This document shows, in pieces, positions 25,741 to 34,721 of a DNA stretch of 48,294 nucleotides (positions are counted from its first letter, which is position 1; every line of letters begins with the position of its first letter). The notes below the pieces were generated by a model. The model was not told where the DNA came from. It searched no databases and was given only the letters and a program-made list of their open reading frames with translations. This stretch comes from Oscillospiraceae bacterium (lineage in GTDB: Bacteria > Bacillota > Clostridia > Oscillospirales > Ruminococcaceae): positions 1-48,294 of the forward strand of contig CABIYQ010000014.1 of assembly GCA_902362965.1 (NCBI GenBank), read 5' to 3'. A program made the translations under genes and the position numbers.

Positions 25741-26402
25741 TTGTATCCCACTCCCCAAACCGTTTCCACATATGGTTTTGTAACTCTCGCCGCCAGCTTT
25801 GCGCGAATTCTGCGGATATGTTCGGCTACCACAGAAGATTCTCCTTCACTGTCATAGCCCCAAACAAGTTCATAAATCCGTTCTTTGCTGAAAATCTGCC
25901 CAGGATGGCTGGAAAGAAGCTCTATAATATCAAACTCCTTTTTTGCAAGAGAAATTTCTTCGCTATCAAAGTATAATCGTCTTTCAGTATAGTCAATCGA
26001 CAACTTATCATCAAACCGGACTTTCGGAGTCTCTCCTCTGCGACGCTCCCGTCTGATGTGTGCGGCAACTCTTGCGCCAAGCTCATCCAGGGAAAATGGC
26101 TTTACAACATAATCATCCCCACCCATACCGAAACCTTTGATTTTATCACTGTCCTCCACTCTGGCTGTCAGGAACAGAATGGGGCAACTAACAAAATCCC
26201 GTATCCGGGCACACACCTCCAGACCATCCACATCAGGCATATTGATATCCAGAAGAATGATATCCGGCTGTCTTTCAGCTTTTTCAATGGCTTCTGTGCC
26301 GCTTGTTGCCGTCATTACATTATAGTCATTATACAGAAAATAATCTGCAAGAGTGGAAACAATGTCTGCCTCATCATCTACAATTAAAATGGTATCTCTC
26401 AT
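25728..26402 (-). CDS. OmpR-family response regulator
   Basis: 224 aa. Receiver domain with acidic Asp9/Asp10, phospho-acceptor Asp52 (LLDINMPDVDG), Thr in FLTARVE and Lys in VVKPFSLDEL. The winged helix C-terminal part ends TKPYVETVWGVGYKWVK. The ATG at 26402 has GGGAGGTGGG upstream; an earlier ATG at 26417 has no SD. Probable control of its own operon and of the adjacent ABC exporter through the shared box. Confidence 0.93.
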   Translation of the reverse strand: MRDTILIVDDEADIVSTLADYFLYNDYNVMTATSGTEAIEKAERQPDIILLDINMPDVDGLEVCARIRDFVSCPILFLTARVEDSDKIKGFGMGGDDYVVKPFSLDELGARVAAHIRRERRRGETPKVRFDDKLSIDYTERRLYFDSEEISLAKKEFDIIELLSSHPGQIFSKERIYELVWGYDSEGESSVVAEHIRRIRAKLAARVTKPYVETVWGVGYKWVK

Positions 26403-26441
26403 TTTCCCACCTCCCATTTATAGTCTTTAGATTACGATATA

Positions 26442-26461
26442 ATTTTCAACATTTTATCTAC
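26442..26461 (-). promoter_or_regulatory. Candidate response-regulator box upstream of its own gene
   Basis: GTAGATAAAATGTTGAAAAT on the minus strand, 19/20 identical to the block at 24418-24437, about 40 bp before the regulator ATG. Suggests autoregulation. Confidence 0.55.
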
Positions 26462-26561
26462 TATTCAATTCAAGATGCACTTTCCCCATCTATTTTCCAA
26501 GGTATTCGTCTGATTATACCAGGCTTTATGTGTAAAGCACATATTTTAAGTATACGGCAAA

Positions 26562-26589
26562 GAAGGCTGCTCCATACAGAGCGGCCTTC
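26562..26589. terminator. Hairpin in the spacer between the M50 gene and the two-component system
   Basis: GAAGGCxGCTC pairs with GAGCxGCCTTC; on the minus strand TTTG follows. The remaining bases of the 276-bp spacer 26403-26678 hold nothing else I can support beyond the regulator box. Confidence 0.45.
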
Positions 26590-26678
26590 CGCAGTATTAT
26601 TGATTTGAATTTACCTCAGCACGATCTGCAAATGACTTTGGTCTAATATTATTATTTTACAATAAAATAGAATAAGAA

Positions 26679-27239
26679 TCAATAGCAGAATTCATAAACC
26701 GTCAAAAGAATAACTGTTATATAACCTGTAATATTGCCTGTGTTAAAAATATAAAAAAATGCAATTATAATAGCAGCCGAAATTATCGCCACAGCCTTCA
26801 TAATCAAACTGCTGTTCAACTCATAGTGCTCAAGAATTTTTCTAAGTACTGCTCCTCCGTCCAGATTTGAAAACGGAAGAAGATTAAATAAACCTAATAT
26901 CAAATTTACTGAAAATGCCCAATCTGCACCGGTAAGATAAAAAAACAAGGCCGCTGCAAAATTAAAAAAAGGTCCGGCAAAAAGGACAAAAACTTCTGAG
27001 TATACCGGTTTCAGCGACGAAGCAGAAATCATTTTTACTCCTCCTGCCCAGAACACAAGCTGTTCTATTTTGATATCTGAAATAACTGCGGCAATACAAT
27101 GTCCGATCTCATGGATAACACAGGCACATACCGCAGTCAGAGCCAATTCAGGAGCGTCAAGAAGGCAGAAAACCGCCGCCACTGCAAAAAAACCGAATTC
27201 AAAGGAGATTTTAAGTCCTGCAATATTTACATTAATCAT
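26679..27239 (-). CDS. M50-family membrane metalloprotease (SpoIVFB-like)
   Basis: 186 aa, almost wholly membrane-embedded. The zinc site is His43-Glu44-His47 in VIHEIGHCIAA, and the third ligand motif is NLLPFSNLDGG (Asp127). The short size and early HExxH match the SpoIVFB branch of intramembrane site-2 proteases. The upstream gene overlaps it by 4 bp and encodes a single-helix protein that may be its regulator. The substrate is unknown; sporulation is only a guess. Confidence 0.85.
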   Translation of the reverse strand: MINVNIAGLKISFEFGFFAVAAVFCLLDAPELALTAVCACVIHEIGHCIAAVISDIKIEQLVFWAGGVKMISASSLKPVYSEVFVLFAGPFFNFAAALFFYLTGADWAFSVNLILGLFNLLPFSNLDGGAVLRKILEHYELNSSLIMKAVAIISAAIIIAFFYIFNTGNITGYITVILLTVYEFCY

Positions 27240-27553
27240 TTTACATACTGTATAGCCTTACTGACTGCCTGCTTTATAAATTCCTCCGCAGCTCCGTTGG
27301 TCATACTTTTAAATTCAGATACGAACCATGCAGTAGTATCGCCTTCGATCATTTTAATTACCGCAAATACCAGTACTAAAAGGACGCATAAAATCAGCTG
27401 CATAAACAGTACATCACTCATACGTTCCGAATTATAAACAGTTTCTTCACTGTGCTTAGCTCTTACCATTTCAATTAAATCGACAGGCTCCTGTGTATTT
27501 TCAGATGTTGTCTCAGTATTTTCAGGCGCTGTTTCAGTTTTTATTTCATTCAT
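27236..27553 (-). CDS. Small single-helix membrane protein, partner of the M50 protease
   Basis: 105 aa: an acidic Thr/Glu-rich N-terminal tail (1-30), then a membrane helix VLFMQLILCVLLVLVFAVIKMI (about 49-70), then 35 residues outside. Overlap of 4 bp with the M50 gene implies translational coupling. Where SpoIVFB occurs, the neighbour is SpoIVFA, a membrane protein with a LytM domain; this one has a similar start but no LytM domain, so the analogy is positional. I do not recognise the family. Confidence 0.72.
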   Translation of the reverse strand: MNEIKTETAPENTETTSENTQEPVDLIEMVRAKHSEETVYNSERMSDVLFMQLILCVLLVLVFAVIKMIEGDTTAWFVSEFKSMTNGAAEEFIKQAVSKAIQYVK

Positions 27554-27600
27554 AGTATACCTCCATATAATTGTTTTATAATTTATATGAAAGTTTCCAT

Positions 27601-27648
27601 TTAATTATGAGAAATGCCATACGGTATAAAATAAGAAAACAGCAACAT
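27601..27648 (-). CDS. Leader peptide frame upstream of the M50 operon
   Basis: 15 codons, MLLFSYFIPYGISHN and a stop, with GAGGTGG 5 nt before the ATG. SD and start codon are inside the hairpin at 27638-27676. Hydrophobic and aromatic-rich. Being a real leader peptide is inferred from the SD, the promoter and the structure. Confidence 0.4.
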   Translation of the reverse strand: MLLFSYFIPYGISHN

Positions 27649-27676
27649 ATTACCACCTCAATAATACGTTGCCGTT
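27638..27676 (-). terminator. Leader hairpin of the M50 operon, attenuator-like
   Basis: In the minus-strand RNA AACGGCAACGUAUUA pairs along its full 15 nt (two G-U pairs) with UAAUAUGUUGCUGUU, loop 9 nt, followed by UUCUUAUUUUAU. It lies between promoter 27717-27745 and the first gene, so it could end transcription prematurely or hide the leader peptide start. Confidence 0.6.
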
Positions 27677-27716
27677 TCTTTTTAAGATTATGTATACATA
27701 AAAATCTTATAAGTTT

Positions 27717-27745
27717 ATTATATACCGATTTCCATAAAATGTCAA
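27717..27745 (-). promoter_or_regulatory. Perfect sigma-A promoter of the M50 operon
   Basis: Minus-strand TTGACA and TATAAT with a 17-nt spacer. A 14-bp palindrome TTATGTATACATAA (27688-27701) follows at about +10, a possible operator. Confidence 0.85.
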
Positions 27746-27779
27746 TAGGTAAATTAAAAAATTATGAATAAAAAAACTA

Positions 27780-27808
27780 TTGACTTTTGGAACACAATAG
27801 TATATGAT
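27780..27808 (+). promoter_or_regulatory. Promoter of the ribbon-helix-helix repressor gene
   Basis: TTGACT and TATGAT with a 17-nt spacer, about 33 bp upstream of the ATG. Half-sites TTTTGGAACACA (27785-27796), TGGAACTCAAAAG (27816-27828) and the inverted TGTGTTCCAAAA (27842-27853) cover the promoter, spacer and first codons, an arrangement expected for autorepression. Confidence 0.75.
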
Positions 27809-27840
27809 AAATTTATGGAACTCAAAAGTGAGGTGACTAT

Positions 27841-28017
27841 ATGTGTTCCAAAAAAATGGGCAGACCTACTGACAGTCCAAAAGTAAATGACGTCAAAGTA
27901 AGGCTTAATGACGAAATGCATAAGAAATTATTAGAGTACTGTGAAAAAAATAACATTACAAAAGCAGAAGCCATTAGGCAAGGCATTCATTTACTTCTGT
28001 CACAGGACAAAAAATAA
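27841..28017 (+). CDS. Ribbon-helix-helix (CopG/Arc-type) DNA-binding protein
   Basis: 58 aa: MGRPTDSPK linker, then VNDVKVRLNDEMHKKLLEYCEKNN and ITKAEAIRQGIHLLL, which fit the ribbon and the two helices of CopG-like repressors (VRL as the DNA-contact strand). It acts as a dimer. The ATG at 27841 follows GAGGTG by 5 nt; a second in-frame ATG at codon 6 is less well placed. Inverted half-sites around the promoter suggest it represses itself. No toxin gene follows directly. Confidence 0.8.
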   Translation: MCSKKMGRPTDSPKVNDVKVRLNDEMHKKLLEYCEKNNITKAEAIRQGIHLLLSQDKK

Positions 28018-28020
28018 CGA

Positions 28021-28050
28021 TAACGCTGCACCGACAAATGCCAAGCGTTA
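28021..28050 (+). repeat. Perfect 7-bp inverted repeat after the repressor stop
   Basis: TAACGCT and AGCGTTA with a 16-nt loop, starting 4 nt beyond the stop codon. No U-run, so not a classical terminator. Confidence 0.5.
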
Positions 28051-28063
28051 CCGTTACAACAAC

Positions 28064-28117
28064 AAACCCTCGAAAGGAATCTGCTAAATCTATTATAGCA
28101 TTCCTTTCGTGGGTTGT
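28064..28117 (+). ncRNA. Long stable hairpin between repressor and small ORF
   Basis: ACCCxCGAAAGGAATxxGCTA pairs with TAGCATTCCTTTCGxGGGT around a 9-nt loop, about 18 base pairs with small internal loops. The downstream GAAAGGAATT, which is the SD of the next gene, repeats the left arm sequence CGAAAGGAAT, so the right arm could pair with either. A structured RNA or regulatory switch is possible; no known family recognised. Confidence 0.5.
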
Positions 28118-28144
28118 CAATAAAAAACAGAAAGGAATTTAAAT

Positions 28145-28354
28145 ATGACCAATGTAGATGTAATTAATAAGCTTGACAATACTCTGAGGATATCAAAAGG
28201 TGTTGAAGAAATTTTATTTGTGCTTGCCTACAGTGTTGATTTAAACCCTGTAAACGGCGATACTTTTTCCTACGGAGTAAATCTTATGTATGAAGTAATG
28301 TGTTACTGCAACCGCAGTCTCACAGACCTGAGAGACAAAATAGAAAAAAATTAA
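28145..28354 (+). CDS. Small conserved-looking hypothetical protein
   Basis: 69 aa, no signal peptide or membrane helix, mixed alpha-helical (VDVINKLDNTLRISKGVEEILFVLAYSV, then EVMCYCNRSLTDLRDKI). The ATG has GAAAGGAATTTAAAT upstream, a good SD. It is probably co-transcribed with the ribbon-helix-helix gene through the hairpin. No family recognised. Confidence 0.6.
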   Translation: MTNVDVINKLDNTLRISKGVEEILFVLAYSVDLNPVNGDTFSYGVNLMYEVMCYCNRSLTDLRDKIEKN

Positions 28355-28447
28355 TTATAAAAATAAGCTGACAGACTTTAAAAAATTCTACCTGTATATA
28401 TTAATTTATAAATGAAATAATATAATAAAAACAGGAGAAATTTTAAA

Positions 28448-29749
28448 ATGAAATCAATATGGCAGCAAAATACTGAACTTCCGGAATTTCCTGAATTAAA
28501 AAAAGACATAAAAACAGATGTGCTTATTATCGGCGGAGGAATTGCAGGAATACTGACTGCATATTTTCTTCAGCAAAACGGTATAAATTATATTCTGGCT
28601 GAAAAAGAGAAAATATGCAGCGGCGTCACACAAAATACTACCGCTAAAATTACTTTCCAGCACGGCTTGAACTATCAGAAAATTCTTAAAAGCTTTAATA
28701 AGGAAACCGCACAGCTGTATTTACAGGCTAATAAAGCGGCTTTTGATAAGTACGCTCAATTATGCAAAAATATTGAATGCGGTTATGAAATAAAAGATAA
28801 TTTTGTATATTCAGTAAATGACAGACAAAAACTTGAAAATGAAATTTCCGCATTGGATAAAATAGGATACAAAGCAAAGCTTTGCAATGATATTCCACTG
28901 CCATTTAAAACGGCAGGAGCAGTACGATTTTCAGATCAGGCACAATTCAATCCTCTGAGATTTATTTCAGCAATTGCAAAGGATTTAAATATCTTTGAAA
29001 ATACCTTTATCCGAGAACTAAATGGGAAAACAGCAATTACCAATTCCGGTAAAATAACCGCCGACAAAATAATCATTACCACTCATTTTCCGTTTATTAA
29101 TAAACACGGCAGTTATTTTCTCAAGCTCTATCAGCATCGTTCCTACGTTATTGCACTGGAAAATGCACAAAATGTAAACGGAATGTATGTTGACGAAAAT
29201 CACACGGGAATGTCTTTCAGAAATTATGAAGATTTTATTCTTATAGGAGGCGGAGGACATCGAACAGGTAAACAAGGAGGAGGCTGGTCCGAGCTTAGGA
29301 ATTTTGCCGACAAATTTTATCCTGATTCACGTGAAAAATATTATTGGGCGGCGCAGGACTGTATGAGCCTTGACGGAATTCCGTATATAGGACAATATTC
29401 AAAAAATACTCCTGATTTATACACTGCAAGCGGTTTCAATAAATGGGGCATGACAGGAGCAATGCTTTCCGCTATGATTCTAAGTGATATTATCACAGAT
29501 AAGAAAAAAGATTTTGCAGAAATATTCAGTCCTTCCAGAAGTATTCTAAAGCCTCAGCTATTGATAAACGGCTTTGAAGCGATAAAAAATCTCATGACTT
29601 TTTCAAAAAAAAGATGTACTCACATGGGTTGTGCTTTAAAATGGAACAACGCCGAGCATTCATGGGACTGCCCCTGTCACGGTTCACGCTTTTCCGAAAA
29701 AGGAGAAATTCTTGACAATCCGGCAAATAAAAATTTGGAGCAGCATTAA
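28448..29749 (+). CDS. FAD-dependent oxidoreductase with C-terminal Rieske domain
   Basis: 433 aa. An N-terminal dinucleotide-binding IIGGGIAGILTAYFLQQNG leads a DAO-type FAD domain to about residue 365. The C-terminal Rieske domain has CTHMGCALKW and CPCHGSRF, giving the Cys-X-His ... Cys-X-X-His ligands of a 2Fe-2S cluster. Bacillus YhfW-like relatives are longer; here the Rieske end stops shortly after GEILDNPANKNLE, and the last codons form the left arm of the terminator. Substrate unknown. SD AGGAG 9 nt upstream. Confidence 0.87.
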   Translation: MKSIWQQNTELPEFPELKKDIKTDVLIIGGGIAGILTAYFLQQNGINYILAEKEKICSGVTQNTTAKITFQHGLNYQKILKSFNKETAQLYLQANKAAFDKYAQLCKNIECGYEIKDNFVYSVNDRQKLENEISALDKIGYKAKLCNDIPLPFKTAGAVRFSDQAQFNPLRFISAIAKDLNIFENTFIRELNGKTAITNSGKITADKIIITTHFPFINKHGSYFLKLYQHRSYVIALENAQNVNGMYVDENHTGMSFRNYEDFILIGGGGHRTGKQGGGWSELRNFADKFYPDSREKYYWAAQDCMSLDGIPYIGQYSKNTPDLYTASGFNKWGMTGAMLSAMILSDIITDKKKDFAEIFSPSRSILKPQLLINGFEAIKNLMTFSKKRCTHMGCALKWNNAEHSWDCPCHGSRFSEKGEILDNPANKNLEQH

Positions 29750-29763
29750 AGCTGCTCCTTATA
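29737..29763. terminator. Bidirectional terminator between the FAD/Rieske gene and eno
   Basis: GGAGCAGC and GCTGCTCC form an 8-bp perfect stem with a 6-nt loop and TTATATT after it. The stop codon of the plus-strand gene lies in the loop. Confidence 0.75.
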
Positions 29764-31636
<1,873 letters not shown>

Positions 31637-31643
31637 ATTTTTT

Positions 31644-31691
31644 CCTCCTGTTTATCAAAATACAATATTATTATTTTCCATAAACAGGAGG
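31644..31691 (-). promoter_or_regulatory. SD-sequestering stem-loop upstream of rubrerythrin
   Basis: In the minus-strand transcript CCUCCUGUUUAU pairs perfectly over 12 bp with AUAAACAGGAGG across a 24-nt AU-rich loop. The right arm contains the GGAGG placed 7 nt before the ATG. No U-run follows, so it is not a terminator of the upstream lysozyme gene. Confidence 0.7.
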
Positions 31692-31699
31692 TTTATACA

Positions 31700-32560
31700 T
31701 TAAAACGGTACTTTAATTCTTTCTCCCACGTAAATTAAATTTGGATTTTCAATATTATTCAGTCTTGTTAATTCTTCAACCGTAGTTGAATACCTTGAAG
31801 CAATACTGTAAAGAGTATCACCGGAAACCACAGTATAATAGAAATAATCCCCGTCAGGACGGTTTTCCTTCTCATCATCAGTAACATAAACAGTATCGGT
31901 AAACCTGTCTCTGTCAACATTTCCGCTTATACCGCATACTCTTCCGGCATCAGTGTACTGAAAACCGCTCCAGCCGTCTCTCCATACTCTTGTTATATCA
32001 GGTTCATATACGTCATAATCAGCAGCCCAAAGCGGATATTTTTTAAACTCATCGTCCCATACGTTATCGGCAGCATATGCGTCGGTATAAATCATAGGAA
32101 GTATACCGCTTCGCCTATGAAGTTCTTCAATAAAAGCAGTTCCGATCCTATTAACTTCTCGTATCGACAAACCGGAAAAGTTCTCAAAATCCATTACCGG
32201 ACGGCAGTCATAGTCTTTATCTCTGATCAAAGATGCAAAACGTATCGCCTGTTCTCTTGCCTGCGCTTCATCACGAGCGGTAACGTAAAAGTAAAAACCA
32301 AATTTTACATCCGATTCACGTGCCTTTCGAGCATTGGATTCAAAATACGAATCTGTATAATCGCCGGAACCTGCTCTGATATAAACTACTTCAATACCGC
32401 ATTCATGAACTCTGTCAAAATCAATATCACCCTGAAACTCACTTACGTCAATTCCGTCGTGAACTCTGTCCGAATCCGGTCTCATTGCCGATACAGGCAG
32501 AATACATAAAGAAAAAACCGTAATCATAGAAATAACAACTGACAATAATTTCTTTTTCAT
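31700..32560 (-). CDS. Secreted GH25 lysozyme with LysM domain
   Basis: 286 aa. Signal peptide [19 protein letters not shown] to about residue 25, then a GH25 muramidase barrel with [14 protein letters not shown] at the start, MDFENFS (likely catalytic acid region) and [12 protein letters not shown]; the C-terminal 46 residues are one LysM motif ([28 protein letters not shown]). It cleaves peptidoglycan outside the cell. It has its own promoter 89 bp after the acyl carrier protein gene. Confidence 0.92.
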   Translation of the reverse strand: MKKKLLSVVISMITVFSLCILPVSAMRPDSDRVHDGIDVSEFQGDIDFDRVHECGIEVVYIRAGSGDYTDSYFESNARKARESDVKFGFYFYVTARDEAQAREQAIRFASLIRDKDYDCRPVMDFENFSGLSIREVNRIGTAFIEELHRRSGILPMIYTDAYAADNVWDDEFKKYPLWAADYDVYEPDITRVWRDGWSGFQYTDAGRVCGISGNVDRDRFTDTVYVTDDEKENRPDGDYFYYTVVSGDTLYSIASRYSTTVEELTRLNNIENPNLIYVGERIKVPF

Positions 32561-32582
32561 TTATTCACACCCCTTTCAAAGC

Positions 32583-32612
32583 ATTATATGAATAAACGAC
32601 CGAAATTGACAA
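32583..32612 (-). promoter_or_regulatory. Promoter of the GH25 lysozyme gene
   Basis: Minus-strand TTGTCA and TATAAT, 18-nt spacer, about 22 bp upstream of the ATG. Confidence 0.7.
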
Positions 32613-32649
32613 TTGAATTTTCATGATCACGGTTTAATATCTTATAAGT

Positions 32650-32892
32650 TTATTTTCCTCTTTCCTCAATAATGGACATCATTTCCCCGACATTTTTCAT
32701 TGATGAAACTTCTTTCATTTTAAAACGCATTTTAAATTCCTGTTCAACAGCGCCTATCAAATTGATATGCTCCAGGCTGTCCCAGTCCTCAATATCGTCA
32801 GACGTAGTATTCTCATTTACAATAATTCTGCTGTCATCAAATACATCTCTGAACACTTCGTTAAGTCTTTCCTTTAATTCTGTTCTGTTCAT
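32650..32892 (-). CDS. Acyl carrier protein
   Basis: 80 aa. The phosphopantetheine attachment motif is DIEDWDSLEHINL with Ser39; the four-helix ACP pattern is clear. It is not next to fatty-acid synthase genes but last in an operon with an FkbH-like HAD protein, a DHHW protein and an MBOAT acyltransferase, 11 bp after the FkbH-like gene. It is therefore probably a dedicated carrier, comparable in role to DltC. Confidence 0.9.
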   Translation of the reverse strand: MNRTELKERLNEVFRDVFDDSRIIVNENTTSDDIEDWDSLEHINLIGAVEQEFKMRFKMKEVSSMKNVGEMMSIIEERGK

Positions 32893-32903
32893 AGTTTTCT
32901 CCT

Positions 32904-34694
32904 TTACACTTTTTGCGTCTGTTTTACTGTTATCAATTTATTTTTAGGAATATAATTTTTTATATCCATTTCCCAAACAGTATTTTCTTCAATATCTTCA
33001 CTTATTTTCTCAAATCCAAAATCTGAAAATAAACTTTTAACCATACTGTTTTTCTTTGTTTTCAGATAATAACCGTATATTTTTCTGATACCCTGAAGTT
33101 TTGCCTCTGACACTAAGCAATCAAGCATTGCATATTCCATATTACGCTTTAATACACGGCAGCTCATAAGCCACAAATCAATATGTAAAGCATCGTTTTC
33201 CTTTCTGCCGATTACCACTGATACAATACCGTTATCACCGAATTTATCCTTTAGACGTCCGCATAGCGTTATGTAATTACCGTCTGAGGAGATTTTTTCA
33301 ATTTCGTTTTGAGTATAACGCTTTGTGGTTAGATTAAACTGATTGCTTTTATTGGTAAGCTGAGTTATTCTCTGCAAATCAATGGCTTTAAATTCTTCAA
33401 TTTCCGCTGTCATTTCCAGACTTAAAAGGTAATCGTCATAATTCTCAAATTTTTTGCTTACTTTGACTCTCTGTGCATTTGCCTTATACATAGCATTTCT
33501 GTTTATATCATCATCTGAAAAAGACGTTACCTCAAAGAATCCGCTTCTGTCAATAATTTTAATATAATTTTCAGGGTTTTCAAGAGACGGCGACTGAACA
33601 TTCAGCTGTCCTGATACAATTTCCCTTTCAGCCGGATTATCATCTGCAAATACTATACTTTCCGGAAGTATCCCGATTTCTTCAGCCATAACTGCGATAT
33701 TTGAATCCTTTGGTTCCCAGTTAGCTTTAATACTTATAAAATCATCGGGTTTTAAAACCCCGTCAGGATGATTTAGACCGGTAACAGCATTTTCATAATC
33801 ATTTTTCGAGCATACTCCAAGCAGTACACCGATCTTCTGCTGTTCCTTTACATATTTCTGGAACGCATAAAACGCTTCCGCAGCAGCCGTTTCATGACCG
33901 ATTTCTAAACCGTCAACACCATCGTCGCCGATGACGCCGCCCCAAAGCGTATTGTCAAGGTCCAAAGCAAGAGCTTTTTTATTTTTTCCGAAAATGGATT
34001 TTATTATATTTGATATATTAAATGCAAGATCCGGTATAAACTGCGGATTCACTGCGTATTTATACATGTACCAGTACGAAGGCTCAGACCATTTGTCCAG
34101 TCCGCAGCATGCAGAAAGATAATTTATATCGTTTACATAAAAATTTTCATGATTTAAAGCATAGTCATAAAACATAATGTTCAGACGGCTTATGAAATTT
34201 ACCTGTCCGTGATAATCCCAAGCATCACGATTTCCAAGTATTCTGTAAATCGGCATTTCAAAATTATTCTGAATTATCGGACAGCTATATATCTCCTCAA
34301 TACGCTCCCACATAGATTTAAAATGCTCAAACTGTCTGTTAAGCGCATTGCCGCATTCGGCTCTTGACGCCTTCATATCAAGATCATATTCTGTAATATT
34401 TCTTGCTGTCGTATGAATATATATCAAATCAGGTTTGAATTGCAGAAGTTCTTCATTAGCAAACATTATATCTTCCCAGTACTTAGCATATTCCGACTGA
34501 TAAAATTCACACTCTATTCCTTGTTCCAGTAAAAAAATCTCCAGCATGGAAACTATATCATTTGTAGTCGAACCGCCCAATACTGCTATCTTCTTTCTTA
34601 TCCGTACTGTACCATCATCTGCAAGCTGACGTTTGATTTTCCTTCTGTTCTTTAAAAGATACGCACTGTCAAAAGGATATGACAACTCTTTCAT
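32904..34694 (-). CDS. FkbH-like HAD-IIIC protein (acyl loading onto carrier protein)
   Basis: 596 aa in three parts: an N-terminal SGNH-like region (VLGGSTTNDI near 38-48), a HAD domain with nucleophile Asp245 and Asp247 (ALDLDNTLWGGVIGDDG) plus CSKND and FADDNPAER, and a C-terminal GNAT-like region from about 450. FkbH proteins of polyketide pathways take the glyceryl unit of 1,3-bisphosphoglycerate, remove phosphate and attach it to an ACP thiol. The ACP gene is directly downstream. That this one makes glyceryl-ACP is inference. Confidence 0.87.
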   Translation of the reverse strand: MKELSYPFDSAYLLKNRRKIKRQLADDGTVRIRKKIAVLGGSTTNDIVSMLEIFLLEQGIECEFYQSEYAKYWEDIMFANEELLQFKPDLIYIHTTARNITEYDLDMKASRAECGNALNRQFEHFKSMWERIEEIYSCPIIQNNFEMPIYRILGNRDAWDYHGQVNFISRLNIMFYDYALNHENFYVNDINYLSACCGLDKWSEPSYWYMYKYAVNPQFIPDLAFNISNIIKSIFGKNKKALALDLDNTLWGGVIGDDGVDGLEIGHETAAAEAFYAFQKYVKEQQKIGVLLGVCSKNDYENAVTGLNHPDGVLKPDDFISIKANWEPKDSNIAVMAEEIGILPESIVFADDNPAEREIVSGQLNVQSPSLENPENYIKIIDRSGFFEVTSFSDDDINRNAMYKANAQRVKVSKKFENYDDYLLSLEMTAEIEEFKAIDLQRITQLTNKSNQFNLTTKRYTQNEIEKISSDGNYITLCGRLKDKFGDNGIVSVVIGRKENDALHIDLWLMSCRVLKRNMEYAMLDCLVSEAKLQGIRKIYGYYLKTKKNSMVKSLFSDFGFEKISEDIEENTVWEMDIKNYIPKNKLITVKQTQKV

Positions 34695-34721
34695 TCTTAT
34701 CTCCGTTCCTTTAACTTATTC

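Noticed and set aside
27571..27771. 66-codon open frame on the plus strand
   Set aside because: It has no ribosome-binding site and runs antisense through the leader, hairpin and promoter of the M50 operon.
27841..28354. Toxin-antitoxin pair formed by the ribbon-helix-helix protein and the 69-aa protein
   Set aside because: The 69-aa product has no RelE, PIN or other toxin motif, and the genes are separated by 127 bp with a large hairpin, unlike the usual overlap.
31644..31691. Terminator of the lysozyme gene
   Set aside because: The stem is followed by AAAAAAT, not a U-run, and its right arm is the SD of rubrerythrin.
32650..32892. Housekeeping fatty-acid ACP (acpP)
   Set aside because: There are no fatty-acid synthesis genes around it, and it is tied to an FkbH/MBOAT operon.
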